This document shows positions 35,734-44,075 of a stretch of DNA of 64,000 nt, piece after piece (within the stretch, counting starts at the first letter, position 1; the number at the start of each line of letters is the position of its first letter). Below the pieces are notes generated by a model that saw only the letters and a program-made list of their open reading frames with translations, ran no database searches and was not told where the DNA came from. Both the position numbers and the translations under genes were made by a program. This DNA comes from Acetobacter nitrogenifigens DSM 23921 = NBRC 105050 (lineage in GTDB: Bacteria > Pseudomonadota > Alphaproteobacteria > Acetobacterales > Acetobacteraceae). Location of the stretch: the NCBI RefSeq assembly GCF_000429165.1, contig NZ_AUBI01000005.1, forward strand, positions 62,001 to 126,000. The letters run 5' to 3'.

Positions 35734-36012
35734 TTACGCCACAAACGACCGCCCCTGATCAGAGAACACAACGGTTACTGAAATTGCGGCCAGCATGAAG
35801 CTGCCGAAACATCGCAAACCCAAACGGGCAACGAAAAAAACATGCAAAATCGTCGCCGCTCGCGGAACTTTTCCCGCCCAAGCTAAACATCTGCATTCTG
35901 ATCTGGAATTTATAGTGTCGAACGCTACGTCGTTACTGTCCGAAGCCCGGACACGCACAAAAAAAACCGCTGACCAGACAGTGCGGGCGGCGCGGGCGGA
36001 ATGAGACGCCAT
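35734..36012 (-). CDS. Possible small membrane protein behind the LexA-type promoter
   Basis: A 92-codon frame from ATG 36012 (a TTG 36033 is also open). It has a C-terminal hydrophobic helix (LGLRCFGSFMLAAISVTVVF) and no recognised domain. It is included only because it is the main leftward frame downstream of the LexA-type promoter, about 100 bases after the expected start point. Against it: no clear ribosome site, a T8 tract inside the frame that may end the transcript, and an equally open frame on the other strand (35795-36004). It may not be translated. Confidence 0.2.
   Translation of the reverse strand: MASHSARAARTVWSAVFFVRVRASDSNDVAFDTINSRSECRCLAWAGKVPRAATILHVFFVARLGLRCFGSFMLAAISVTVVFSDQGRSFVA
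35959..35986 (-). terminator. Possible leftward intrinsic terminator
   Basis: On the minus strand, CCG-(CA)-CTG pairs with CAG-CGG around a TCTGGT loop, followed directly by eight T. The stem is short with a two-base bulge. If real, it ends a transcript of about 150 bases begun at the LexA-type promoter. Confidence 0.35.
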
Positions 36013-36116
36013 CGCATTAAAATGCCGCGTCAAAGGTTTATTTTTCAGAAATTAAGTAATTTTTCAGCGCGATACGCCCGCACCGCAACCGTATGAATCC
36101 ATCACCCAGTCAAAAA

Positions 36117-36156
36117 ATTAGAACAAAACAGGAACTAAAGTCAAGAACGTTTGTTC
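36117..36156 (-). promoter_or_regulatory. Leftward promoter with embedded LexA-type (SOS) site
   Basis: On the minus strand, TTGACT (36144-36139) and TCTAAT (36122-36117) are 16 bases apart, each 5 of 6 to consensus. Between and over them lies GTTC-CTGTTTT-GTTC (36135-36121), an exact match to GTTC-N7-GTTC, the alphaproteobacterial LexA site. Just upstream of the -35 is GAAC-AAAC-GTTC (36156-36145), giving four half-sites in 36 bases. Confidence 0.6.
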
Positions 36157-36253
36157 CTTGAGCGATCATTCTATTGCCACAATCTTAACGAGCGCATTGC
36201 GCATCAATATCTTCTTTTTCCCAGATTTCTGCGGTTTTTTATTACAGTTTCAT

Positions 36254-36315
36254 TTGACGTCCCATAAAATCCCATGATATCCCATGAAATGGAGAACGAG
36301 CCCAAGTGAACCCAA
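36254..36315. promoter_or_regulatory. MraZ operator: five phased TGGGN boxes in the mra promoter
   Basis: CCCA begins at 36261, 36271, 36281, 36301 and 36311, all on a strict 10-base spacing with one position (36291) skipped. Read on the minus strand these are TGGGN boxes separated by five bases, the known MraZ target. TTGACG (36254-36259) and TAAAAT (36265-36270) within or beside the array are the best promoter-like words, though their spacing to partners is poor. mraZ starts at 36346. Confidence 0.65.
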
Positions 36316-36345
36316 ACCAGCCTCGCAAGAAGGACCGCAAACCCG

Positions 36346-36819
36346 GTGAGCGTGTTTCTCGGCACACATCAGAATCGAATAGACGCCAAAGGGCGCGTCT
36401 CGATTCCTGCCGGATTCCGCACGGTTCTGCGCGCGCAGGCGGTTGAGGGCGAGGCGTTGATGGTGCTCCGCCCCTCCCATACCCAGCCTTGCATCGAGGC
36501 GTGGCCGTCCACCGCATTCGCGACGCTTGCGCAGCCTCTCGATCGTCTGGACATGTTTTCCGACGAGCACGACGATCTCGCTGCGGCGCTTTATGCCGAC
36601 GCTTACCCGATCGACGCAGACCGTGAAGGACGCATCATTCTTCCGGATTTTCTGCGCGAGCACGCAGGACTTGGCGAAGCCGTGGCGTTCATGGGGCTTG
36701 GGCGCATCTTCCAGATATGGGAACCCGAAGCGGCCGAGCGGCGGCGTTCGGAAGCGCGTCTGCGCTCACGCCGGGTGACGTTGCCGGGTGGCGGGTCTGG
36801 CGGGAACGGGGGCGCATGA
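36346..36819 (+). CDS. mraZ: Transcriptional regulator MraZ
   Basis: A 157-residue protein with two AbrB/SpoVT-like swapped-hairpin domains, marked by [13 protein letters not shown] near residue 13 and [13 protein letters not shown] near 90. MraZ forms a ring and represses its own operon by binding repeated TGGGN sites. The start is a GTG giving the standard [18 protein letters not shown]-terminus; AAGGA lies 11 bases upstream. It heads the division and wall cluster and overlaps rsmH by ATGA. An Arg-rich tail ([16 protein letters not shown]) follows the second domain. Confidence 0.95.
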   Translation: MSVFLGTHQNRIDAKGRVSIPAGFRTVLRAQAVEGEALMVLRPSHTQPCIEAWPSTAFATLAQPLDRLDMFSDEHDDLAAALYADAYPIDADREGRIILPDFLREHAGLGEAVAFMGLGRIFQIWEPEAAERRRSEARLRSRRVTLPGGGSGGNGGA

Positions 36820-37892
36820 ACGCCATGCCCGACACATCCCGCCTGACGCCCGCAGGAACATCCGTACCCGATCACGATCCGGGCCATATCCCCGTCATGC
36901 GCGCCGAAGTTCTCGAAGCGCTATCGCCTCGTGCAGGCGAGGTTTATGTCGACGGCACGTTCGGCGGAGGCGGTTACACAAACGCCGTGCTGGCGGCGGC
37001 CGATTGCCGCGTATGGGGCGTCGATCGCGACCCGGACGCGATCGCACGCGGCCGGGCGCTCTCGGCAATCTGGGGTAACGGCGAAGACGGGTCGCAGCGC
37101 CTGAGGCTGCTTCAAGGCGGATTCGGCGGCATGCGGGACATGCTCGCGGCGGAGGGGGTGACAGCCGTCGATGGCGTCATGCTCGATCTCGGCGTCTCCT
37201 CCTTCCAGATCGACGATCCGGAACGCGGGTTTTCCTTTCGCGCCGACGGCCCATTGGACATGCGTATGGAACGCGCCGGGCGCAGCGCCGCCGATCTGGT
37301 GAACTCAGCGTCGGAAGCCGAACTGGCCGATATTTTCCATCACTATGGCGAGGAGCGGCATGCGCGCCGCGTCGCGCGAACGATCGTCGCGGCGCGCACG
37401 GAAACGCCGTTCAGCACCACCGGGCAACTGGCCGCTGCGATCCGCTCCGCCGTGCCGGCTGATCGTTCAGGCATCGACCCCGCGACACGCTCGTTTCAGG
37501 GGCTGCGTATCGCCGTCAACGACGAGCTTGGAGAAATCGAACGCGCGCTTGTGCAGGCGCTCGACCTTCTGGCGCCCGGCGGCCGTCTGGTGGTCGTTTC
37601 GTTCCATTCGCTGGAAGACCGTCTGGTGAAGCGCGCGATGGCTGACGCCGCCGGGCGCAACGCCGGGGTCTCCCGTCACGATCCCCGCGCCTTTACCGGC
37701 GGTGCGGCGGAAGCCGGTTACGCTCTGCTTACCCGCAAACCTCTGCGCCCCGGCGACGAGGAATGCGTGCGCAATCCCCGCGCGCGCAGCGCCCGCCTGC
37801 GCGCTATCGCCCGCCTGCGCCCTTCCACTGCGTCGTCCGACGCCGCCCTCACACGCACGGCCGCGTCGGCCGCCGAAGGAACCGAACCATGA
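36816..37892 (+). CDS. rsmH: 16S rRNA (cytosine-1402-N4)-methyltransferase RsmH
   Basis: A 358-residue SAM-dependent methyltransferase for 16S rRNA C1402. It shows [28 protein letters not shown] (SAM site), [53 protein letters not shown] and [14 protein letters not shown]. The ATG at 36816 overlaps the mraZ stop. An N-terminal tail of about 28 residues precedes the first motif, and the C-terminal tail is Ala/Thr-rich. The stop overlaps ftsL as ATGA. Confidence 0.96.
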   Translation: MNAMPDTSRLTPAGTSVPDHDPGHIPVMRAEVLEALSPRAGEVYVDGTFGGGGYTNAVLAAADCRVWGVDRDPDAIARGRALSAIWGNGEDGSQRLRLLQGGFGGMRDMLAAEGVTAVDGVMLDLGVSSFQIDDPERGFSFRADGPLDMRMERAGRSAADLVNSASEAELADIFHHYGEERHARRVARTIVAARTETPFSTTGQLAAAIRSAVPADRSGIDPATRSFQGLRIAVNDELGEIERALVQALDLLAPGGRLVVVSFHSLEDRLVKRAMADAAGRNAGVSRHDPRAFTGGAAEAGYALLTRKPLRPGDEECVRNPRARSARLRAIARLRPSTASSDAALTRTAASAAEGTEP

Positions 37893-38875
37893 TCAGGTAT
37901 TTCACGCTGCTCTGCGCCGTCTCCGCAGGTCTGTCGGGGCTGTTCCTTTACAGCAAGAAACACCAGACCACGGTTCTGGATCAGCAGATTTCGTCGATCG
38001 TTTCAGATACGCAACACATCCGGCAGCAGACGGCGATGCTGCGCACGGAATGGGCGCTGCTCAACCAGCCCGATCGCCTCAGCCGTCTCGCCGCACGCTT
38101 CGAACCGTCGCTGCAACCGATGACGCCGCGCCAGTTCGTGCGCCTGAGCGACCTCGCGGGACATCTGCCCGCGCCCGGTTCCGTCCACGCACCCAACCCG
38201 CGCGACGCGATCGCTCCGGGCGTGATCGAGGCCCACGGCGAAGCGCTTGCCCTCGCCGACGCAAAAGCGCCCGTGGCGCAGCCGACCGAAACGAAAACGT
38301 CGGAGCCGAAGGCTTTGGCCAAAGTCGAAGCGCCCGCGCACACCGACGTCGCACAGGCGACTGCGCCCCATGCAGCAACTCAGGTTGCGGCGGCTCAGCC
38401 TCCTGCAGCGCCCCGCGCCCCGCGCCCCGCAACGATGCTCGCCAGCGTGGAGCGTCCGGCAATCGCGTCGACGCAGGTCGTCCAGTCGCGAAACGCCACG
38501 ACGCTCGCCCTCGACACCGCTCCCGCCGTGCGTCACGCAGCGAAGAAACCGGCCACCGACGCACTCGACTCCGCACTCGGCGGCGCGGACGCACAGGGCG
38601 AACGCCGCACTGCGCATACGGTCCTCGCCAGCGCCACGGCGCCCCGTCACGTCGCGCCGCCTGAACCGGTTCACGTCGCCGCGCCGCGTCCGGCAGTTCA
38701 ACTCGCAGCCTATCACCCGGCGCACCCCGCGCAGACGCAAACAGCCGCGTGGCGCCCGGTGGCGGCGCAGGCGGCCCCACGCTATATCGAGGCCCGCGCG
38801 AGCTACAGCGGCTCGCTCCTCGGCCATTCGGCGTTGGGTGGCGGCCTGCCGCCCCCGGTTCCGGTGGCCAACTGA
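37889..38875 (+). CDS. ftsL: FtsL-type division protein with long C-terminal extension
   Basis: A 328-residue protein between rsmH and ftsI, the fixed place of ftsL. The first 70 residues match FtsL: a membrane helix ([19 protein letters not shown], about 4-22), a coiled coil ([32 protein letters not shown]) and the [11 protein letters not shown] motif. FtsL is normally about 100-150 residues. Here some 240 more residues follow, rich in Ala, Pro, Val and His, without clear domains, and probably a disordered periplasmic tail. FtsL with FtsB activates FtsWI. Codon use matches the neighbours, so the extension is a genuine coding frame. Confidence 0.88.
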   Translation: MIRYFTLLCAVSAGLSGLFLYSKKHQTTVLDQQISSIVSDTQHIRQQTAMLRTEWALLNQPDRLSRLAARFEPSLQPMTPRQFVRLSDLAGHLPAPGSVHAPNPRDAIAPGVIEAHGEALALADAKAPVAQPTETKTSEPKALAKVEAPAHTDVAQATAPHAATQVAAAQPPAAPRAPRPATMLASVERPAIASTQVVQSRNATTLALDTAPAVRHAAKKPATDALDSALGGADAQGERRTAHTVLASATAPRHVAPPEPVHVAAPRPAVQLAAYHPAHPAQTQTAAWRPVAAQAAPRYIEARASYSGSLLGHSALGGGLPPPVPVAN

Positions 38876-39035
38876 TCGCTTCGACCGCGACCTCCCAACA
38901 GGGGTAGCGGAAGAAGACGCGGCGGCGCGCGTGAGCGCCTCCGTCGCGGCGTACGTATCCGTCCCGGCCCGGCATCCCGGGTTTCGAGCGTCAAGGTGGG
39001 CGGCCTGAACTGAACCTAGGGGGCCGCAGCCGTCC

Positions 39036-41198
39036 ATGTCGCGTCAGTCAACACCGCCCGATATGCAAGACCTCGCCGAAGGGCGGCTTCCGCGCGACGT
39101 CCACGTCACCAGCGCCGAACTACGGACCCGCGCCCATCTGGAACGCATGCACGTTCGGCTTCTCGGCGTGGCGGCAGGGTTTTGCGGCCTGTTCGGCATG
39201 GTGGCGCTGAAGCTCAGCTTCGCGACCGTGATCTCCCCGATGGCGCCGGAGCAGCGGCAGATCGCGCCGCAGGTTCCGGAAATTCCGAAAATCGATCCGA
39301 AAGGCTCCCTTGCTGGCGACCTCAGTCTGCCGCAGGTGCGCCGGGCCACGATCGTCGACCGCAACGGACAGACCCTCGCCATCTCCCTGCCCGTAGCGCA
39401 GGTCTACGCCAATCCGCAGGAGTTGATCGACGCGCAGGACGTCGCCGCCAAGCTCAAGAAGATACTGCCCAACCTCAACGTGGACGATACGGTCCGCCGC
39501 CTGTCGTCGAAGAAGCAGTTCGTTTACATCGCACGCGACATCGCGCCCGCGCAGGAACTGGCGATCAACGACCTCGGCATTCCCGGTATCTACTTCGAGG
39601 CTGGAGAACGGCGGCACTACCCCCTCGGCATCATCGCGGCGCAGGTCATGGGCGCGGTGGACATCGACGACCACGGCGTGGCGGGCGTCGAACGTTATTT
39701 CGACAAACGCCTGAATTCCGACCGCGCGCCGTTGCGCCTTTCGCTCGACGTTCGCGTGCAGGCCGTCGTGCGTGAGGAACTTGCAAAAGCCAAGGACGAA
39801 TTCAGCGCGATCGGCGCCGCCGCCATCGTGATGGACGTGAACTCGGGCGAAGTCATCGCCATGGCGAGTCTTCCTGATTACGACGCCAACGATTTCGGCC
39901 ACGCGCCGCCGGACTCGCGCTTCAACCGCGCCGTGACGGGCATGTACGAGCCAGGCTCAACCTTCAAGCTGCAGACAGCCGCGATGGCGCTGCAACTCGG
40001 CGTCGCGCATATCTGGGACCGTTTTTCCTCGATCCCCATCCATATCGGCCGCTTCACAATCTCCGATATGAAGTCCGACCACTTCTCTCCGTGGCTGTCC
40101 CTGACGGAAGTCATGGCATTTTCGTCCAATCCCGCAGCAGCACATATCGCGCTCGACGTTGGCGCAGCGCGACAGCAGGAATGGCTGCGCAACATGGGCT
40201 TCTTCGCGCCGGTGCCGATCGAACTGCCCGAAGCGGGGCGTCCGATCGTCCCCGCGATGCGCAACTGGGGAATCTCCACGGTCATGACCGTGGGCTTCGG
40301 ACACGGCGTGGCGGAGCCGCCACTCGCCATCGTGCGCGGAACCGCCGCGACGGTGAACGGCGGCATTCTCGTAAAACCGACATTGCTGGATCGCGAAGCC
40401 GCCATCGACGCCGCATCCGCCAGTGACGCCGGGGATCAGTCCCCTCGCCTGACGCCCGCCGCCGCGCTTTCCGACGCAGGGTCCTCCGCCGAGAGCGCAT
40501 CTTCTGGCGGCCTCGACGACGCGACCCTGCGCGGCCCTGTCGGCGGCGCTCCGGACGCCCTGGCTTCGCAGGGCGCGCCACCTGCAGACGATCGACCGGC
40601 GACGCCGGAAGGTCCTCGCGTGCTGTCCGAAGAGACGTCACACCTGCTTCGTCGCATCCTCCGTCTCGACGTCACCAAAGGCACCGGCAAGACCGCCGAA
40701 TCTCCCGGCTATTTCGTCGGCGGCAAGACCGGCACGGCCGAAAAGATCGGCCCGCATGGCGGCTACCTCAAGCATGTGAACATCGCTGCGTTCACCAGCA
40801 TCTTTCCAATGAACGCGCCGCGTTACGCAGTCTACGTCATGCTTGACAGCCCCAAGGCGACTGCCGCCACGCATGGCTGGACGACCGCCGCATGGAACGC
40901 CGCCCCAACCGTGTCGAAAATCATCTCCCGCGTCGGACCGATGTTGCAGATGTTCCCTGACACCGCGCACGCAGCGGAAATTGACGCGGCGCTGGCGATC
41001 CCGATGCAGCCTTCCGCCCCGCGCGGCTACCGTCCGCTCGGCCCTGGAAACGACCCAGGAGATCCGCGCAACGCCGCGGCGGAAGAACGCACACGCAAGA
41101 AACAGGTCGCAGAACATGGCGCGCCCGGACGCCCGCCCGTTCTTCCGATTTCGACGCAATCGACGCTCGCTCCGCCCTCCCCGACGCGGAGAGGCTGA
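39036..41198 (+). CDS. ftsI: Peptidoglycan D,D-transpeptidase FtsI (PBP3)
   Basis: A 720-residue division-specific class B penicillin-binding protein. It has a cytoplasmic N-terminus, one membrane helix (LLGVAAGFCGLFGMVALKL), a dimerisation domain and the transpeptidase domain with STFK (nucleophile Ser308), SSN (363-365) and KTGT (564-567). The 199 residues between SSN and KTGT exceed the roughly 135 of E. coli FtsI, because of an Ala/Ser/Asp/Pro-rich insertion at about 455-530. There is also a C-terminal Pro-rich tail. A 160-base gap separates it from ftsL, with an in-frame stop at 39006; AGGGGG lies 12 bases before the ATG. Confidence 0.96.
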   Translation: MSRQSTPPDMQDLAEGRLPRDVHVTSAELRTRAHLERMHVRLLGVAAGFCGLFGMVALKLSFATVISPMAPEQRQIAPQVPEIPKIDPKGSLAGDLSLPQVRRATIVDRNGQTLAISLPVAQVYANPQELIDAQDVAAKLKKILPNLNVDDTVRRLSSKKQFVYIARDIAPAQELAINDLGIPGIYFEAGERRHYPLGIIAAQVMGAVDIDDHGVAGVERYFDKRLNSDRAPLRLSLDVRVQAVVREELAKAKDEFSAIGAAAIVMDVNSGEVIAMASLPDYDANDFGHAPPDSRFNRAVTGMYEPGSTFKLQTAAMALQLGVAHIWDRFSSIPIHIGRFTISDMKSDHFSPWLSLTEVMAFSSNPAAAHIALDVGAARQQEWLRNMGFFAPVPIELPEAGRPIVPAMRNWGISTVMTVGFGHGVAEPPLAIVRGTAATVNGGILVKPTLLDREAAIDAASASDAGDQSPRLTPAAALSDAGSSAESASSGGLDDATLRGPVGGAPDALASQGAPPADDRPATPEGPRVLSEETSHLLRRILRLDVTKGTGKTAESPGYFVGGKTGTAEKIGPHGGYLKHVNIAAFTSIFPMNAPRYAVYVMLDSPKATAATHGWTTAAWNAAPTVSKIISRVGPMLQMFPDTAHAAEIDAALAIPMQPSAPRGYRPLGPGNDPGDPRNAAAEERTRKKQVAEHGAPGRPPVLPISTQSTLAPPSPTRRG

Positions 41199-41199
41199 C

Positions 41200-42663
41200 A
41201 TGCGTCTGTCCGCCCTTCTCGCTACGGTGGGACTGCAGCTTTCCGCAACCCATGACCCGGACATCACCGCGATCACGGCCGACAGCCGCGAGGCCGCGCC
41301 GGGCGTCCTGTTCGCAGCGCTACCGGGTGCGAAGACGGATGGTCGTCGTTTCATCCCTTCCGTCATCGCCGCCGGAGCCGCCGCGATTCTGGCGCCGGCG
41401 GACACGCCGGATATTGAGCAAGCGAACGTAGCGCTTGTAAAAAGCGCAGACGCACGCCGCACACTTTCTCTTCTCGCTGCCGCTTTCGTCGGACCGCAGC
41501 CGGACCATCAAGTCGCCGTCACCGGGACGAACGGCAAGACCAGCACTGTCGATTTCCTGCGCCAGCTCTGGATCGCGAGCGAGCGCTCCGCCGCCAGCCT
41601 CGGCACCCTCGGCCTGAAGGCGCCCGTCACGCTGCCGTTCGAGATTCCTTCGCTTACGACGCCGGACCCGGTCACGCTGGCGCGCGGCCTCGCCGCCCTT
41701 CGTACGTCGGGAGTGACGGACGTCGCCATGGAGGCCTCCTCCCACGGCCTCGATCAGCGTCGTCTCGACGGCGTGCGACTCTCGGCCGCCGGTTTTACGA
41801 ACCTGACCCGCGACCACCTCGACTATCACGGCGACCTCGCCGCCTACCGCGCCGCCAAGCTCCGTCTGTTCGACACGCTCCTACCCGAAGGAGCTGTAGC
41901 CGCCGCCAACGCCGACATGGACGGCGAAACGCTCGACGCAATCCGCGACATCGCGAAGCGGCGCGGGCTGGTCCTGCGGCTTGTCGGCGAAAATGGTGAC
42001 ACGTTACGCCTGTTGAAGCAGGAATCCCTGCCTGAAGGGCAACGCCTCCGGGTTTCCGCCTTCGGCCGCGATCACGACATCATCCTGTCGCTACCTGGAC
42101 GTTTTCAGGCTGACAACGTTCTGCTCGCCGCCACCCTGGCGGCGCGGGACGAGGCTGGCGTCGAAACTGCTCTTGCACACGCGCAGCAACTTCGCGGCGT
42201 GCGCGGACGAATGGAGCGCGCCGCCCTGCTTGGCAACGGCGCCGCAGTTTACGTCGATTACGCCCACACGCCCGACGCATTGGCGCGTGCCCTGACGAGC
42301 CTGCGTCCCCACGCGCGCGGGCGTCTGCTCGTCGCCTTTGGCGCGGGTGGCGACCGTGATCGCGGAAAACGTCCCTTGATGGCCCGTGAAGCAGCCGCCA
42401 ACGCCGACGTCGTTATCGTTACCGACGACAACCCGAGAAGTGAAAACCCCGCCGACATCCGTCGCGACGTGCTGGCGGGCGCGCCCGACGCGTTCGAAAT
42501 CGGCGACCGCGCAAAGGCCATCGCCGCCGGACTCGACATGCTCCGGCCCGGTGACGTGCTGCTCGTCGCCGGAAAGGGACATGAGCAGGGGCAGACCATC
42601 GGCGGCGTCGTGCATCCGTTCGACGACGTTAGCGTCATACGCGAACTGGCGGGCGCGGCATGA
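41200..42663 (+). CDS. murE: UDP-MurNAc-Ala-Glu : meso-diaminopimelate ligase MurE
   Basis: A 487-residue Mur ligase adding the third amino acid of the wall peptide. The ATP site is GTNGKTST (109-116), and EASSHGLDQRRLDG and NLTRDHLDYHGD are conserved family motifs. The DNPR motif that marks meso-diaminopimelate specificity is present in TDDNPRSENP. The ATG at 41200 begins one base after the ftsI stop, with GGAGAGG just upstream; the longer open frame runs inside ftsI. It overlaps murF by ATGA. Confidence 0.96.
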   Translation: MRLSALLATVGLQLSATHDPDITAITADSREAAPGVLFAALPGAKTDGRRFIPSVIAAGAAAILAPADTPDIEQANVALVKSADARRTLSLLAAAFVGPQPDHQVAVTGTNGKTSTVDFLRQLWIASERSAASLGTLGLKAPVTLPFEIPSLTTPDPVTLARGLAALRTSGVTDVAMEASSHGLDQRRLDGVRLSAAGFTNLTRDHLDYHGDLAAYRAAKLRLFDTLLPEGAVAAANADMDGETLDAIRDIAKRRGLVLRLVGENGDTLRLLKQESLPEGQRLRVSAFGRDHDIILSLPGRFQADNVLLAATLAARDEAGVETALAHAQQLRGVRGRMERAALLGNGAAVYVDYAHTPDALARALTSLRPHARGRLLVAFGAGGDRDRGKRPLMAREAAANADVVIVTDDNPRSENPADIRRDVLAGAPDAFEIGDRAKAIAAGLDMLRPGDVLLVAGKGHEQGQTIGGVVHPFDDVSVIRELAGAA

Positions 42664-44075
42664 GCGCACTCTGGACCGCTCCGGAACTTGTCGAAGCGAC
42701 GACGGGATCTTTCCCGGACGCCGACAAAGTTCGCGACATCGTCGTCACAGGCGTCTCCATAGACACACGAACACTGGTCCCCGGCGACCTGTTCATCGCT
42801 CTGGTCGGCGAAACGTCCGACGGACACCAGCATATTCGTGCGGCTCTTGAAAAAGGCGCATCGGCAGTCCTCGCGCATGGCGACGTAGCGGGTCTTGCCG
42901 ATGACCCGCGCGTGCTGCGCGTCGCTGACACCATGACGGCGTTGTGGGATCTGGGCCGTCATGCGCGCGCGCGTTTCGTCGGCAAGGTCGCAGCCGTGAC
43001 CGGCAGCGTCGGCAAGACGACGACGAAAGAAATGCTGCGCGTCGCCCTGTCCGCGCTCGGGCCGACGCACGCCGCCGTCGCATCCTACAACAATCACTGG
43101 GGCGTGCCGCTGACGCTCGCGCGCCTGCCGCGTGACGCCGCGTTCTGCGTGATCGAGATCGGGATGAACCATCCCGGCGAAATCGCTCCGCTGGCGGCCC
43201 TCGCCCGCCCGGATACGGCGGCGATCACCACCATCGGTTCTGCGCATGTCGGGCATATGGGCGGTCTGGACGCCATTGCGCGTGAGAAAGCCGCCCTCAT
43301 CGCGGCGCTGCGCCCCGGCTCCATCGCCGTAGTCCCGGACGACGCGGCCGGACAGGACATCTTCGACGAAGTCGCCCGCGCGGCCGACGTCTCCCTGTGG
43401 CGCTCCGGCCTTCTGGAAAAAAGCGAAGCGCAGATCAGCAGCTTTACAACCACCTCTGTAAGCGGCTCTTTCATGGCCCATATCGCAGGCGTCGGGACGC
43501 CTGTAACGCTGCATGCCCCCGGATTGCATCTGGCGCGCAACGCCCTGACGGCGCTCGCGGTCGTGGCGACGCTCTTCGTCGACGACCGCGCCAAGACCCG
43601 GCAGGCTCTCTCCACGGTGGCGCAGGCTCTGGCGGCGTTCTCGCCCGGCGCGGGACGCGGCGCGCTTACTACCATCATGGCCGGCCGGGTCACTCTGCTT
43701 GACGAAAGCTATAACGCCTCCGTCCTCGCCATCCGCGCAGCCCTCGACGTGCTGGCGCTTGCGCCTGCCGATCGCCGCGTAGCCGTTCTGGGCGACATGC
43801 GCGAACTCGGCGCCTTCGCCAGCGCCGAACATCTGTCTCTCGTCGATCCGGTCATTGCCTGCGCAGACCTCGTTTTTTGTTGCGGACCTCATATGAAAGA
43901 ACTTTTCGACGCCCTGCCGTCGTCTCTTCAGGGCGCATGGCGCGCGGACTCGGACACGCTCGCGCCGATCGTGCGCGCCGCCCTTCACAGCGGTGACGCC
44001 GTTCTGGTCAAAGGCAGCCTCGGCACCCGCATGCGCGTCATCGTCGAAACCCTGCGCGCGGCGGAGACCGTCTGA
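42660..44075 (+). CDS. murF: UDP-MurNAc-tripeptide : D-Ala-D-Ala ligase MurF
   Basis: A 471-residue Mur ligase adding the D-Ala-D-Ala dipeptide. The ATP site is TGSVGKTTTKEML, followed by SYNNHWGVPLTLARLP, IEIGMNHPGEI and LLDESYNASVLAIRAALDVL, all MurF hallmarks. It overlaps murE (ATGA) and mraY (TGATG). Length is normal for the family. Confidence 0.96.
   Translation: MSALWTAPELVEATTGSFPDADKVRDIVVTGVSIDTRTLVPGDLFIALVGETSDGHQHIRAALEKGASAVLAHGDVAGLADDPRVLRVADTMTALWDLGRHARARFVGKVAAVTGSVGKTTTKEMLRVALSALGPTHAAVASYNNHWGVPLTLARLPRDAAFCVIEIGMNHPGEIAPLAALARPDTAAITTIGSAHVGHMGGLDAIAREKAALIAALRPGSIAVVPDDAAGQDIFDEVARAADVSLWRSGLLEKSEAQISSFTTTSVSGSFMAHIAGVGTPVTLHAPGLHLARNALTALAVVATLFVDDRAKTRQALSTVAQALAAFSPGAGRGALTTIMAGRVTLLDESYNASVLAIRAALDVLALAPADRRVAVLGDMRELGAFASAEHLSLVDPVIACADLVFCCGPHMKELFDALPSSLQGAWRADSDTLAPIVRAALHSGDAVLVKGSLGTRMRVIVETLRAAETV

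Larger units (their letters stand above)
35483..36259. other. Non-coding region between rnpB and the mra promoter
   Basis: A stretch of nearly 0.8 kb, AT-rich from about 36000 on. It holds a leftward LexA-type promoter (36117-36156), a possible leftward terminator (35959-35986) and two mutually antisense small frames, neither convincing. Nothing recognisable lies between 35483 and 35730. Confidence 0.45.

Noticed and set aside
35795..36004. 69-codon rightward Lys/Arg-rich frame between rnpB and mraZ
   Set aside because: No ribosome site, mixed codon use, and it is antisense to the leftward LexA-type transcript. Could be a small basic protein, but support is too weak to list.
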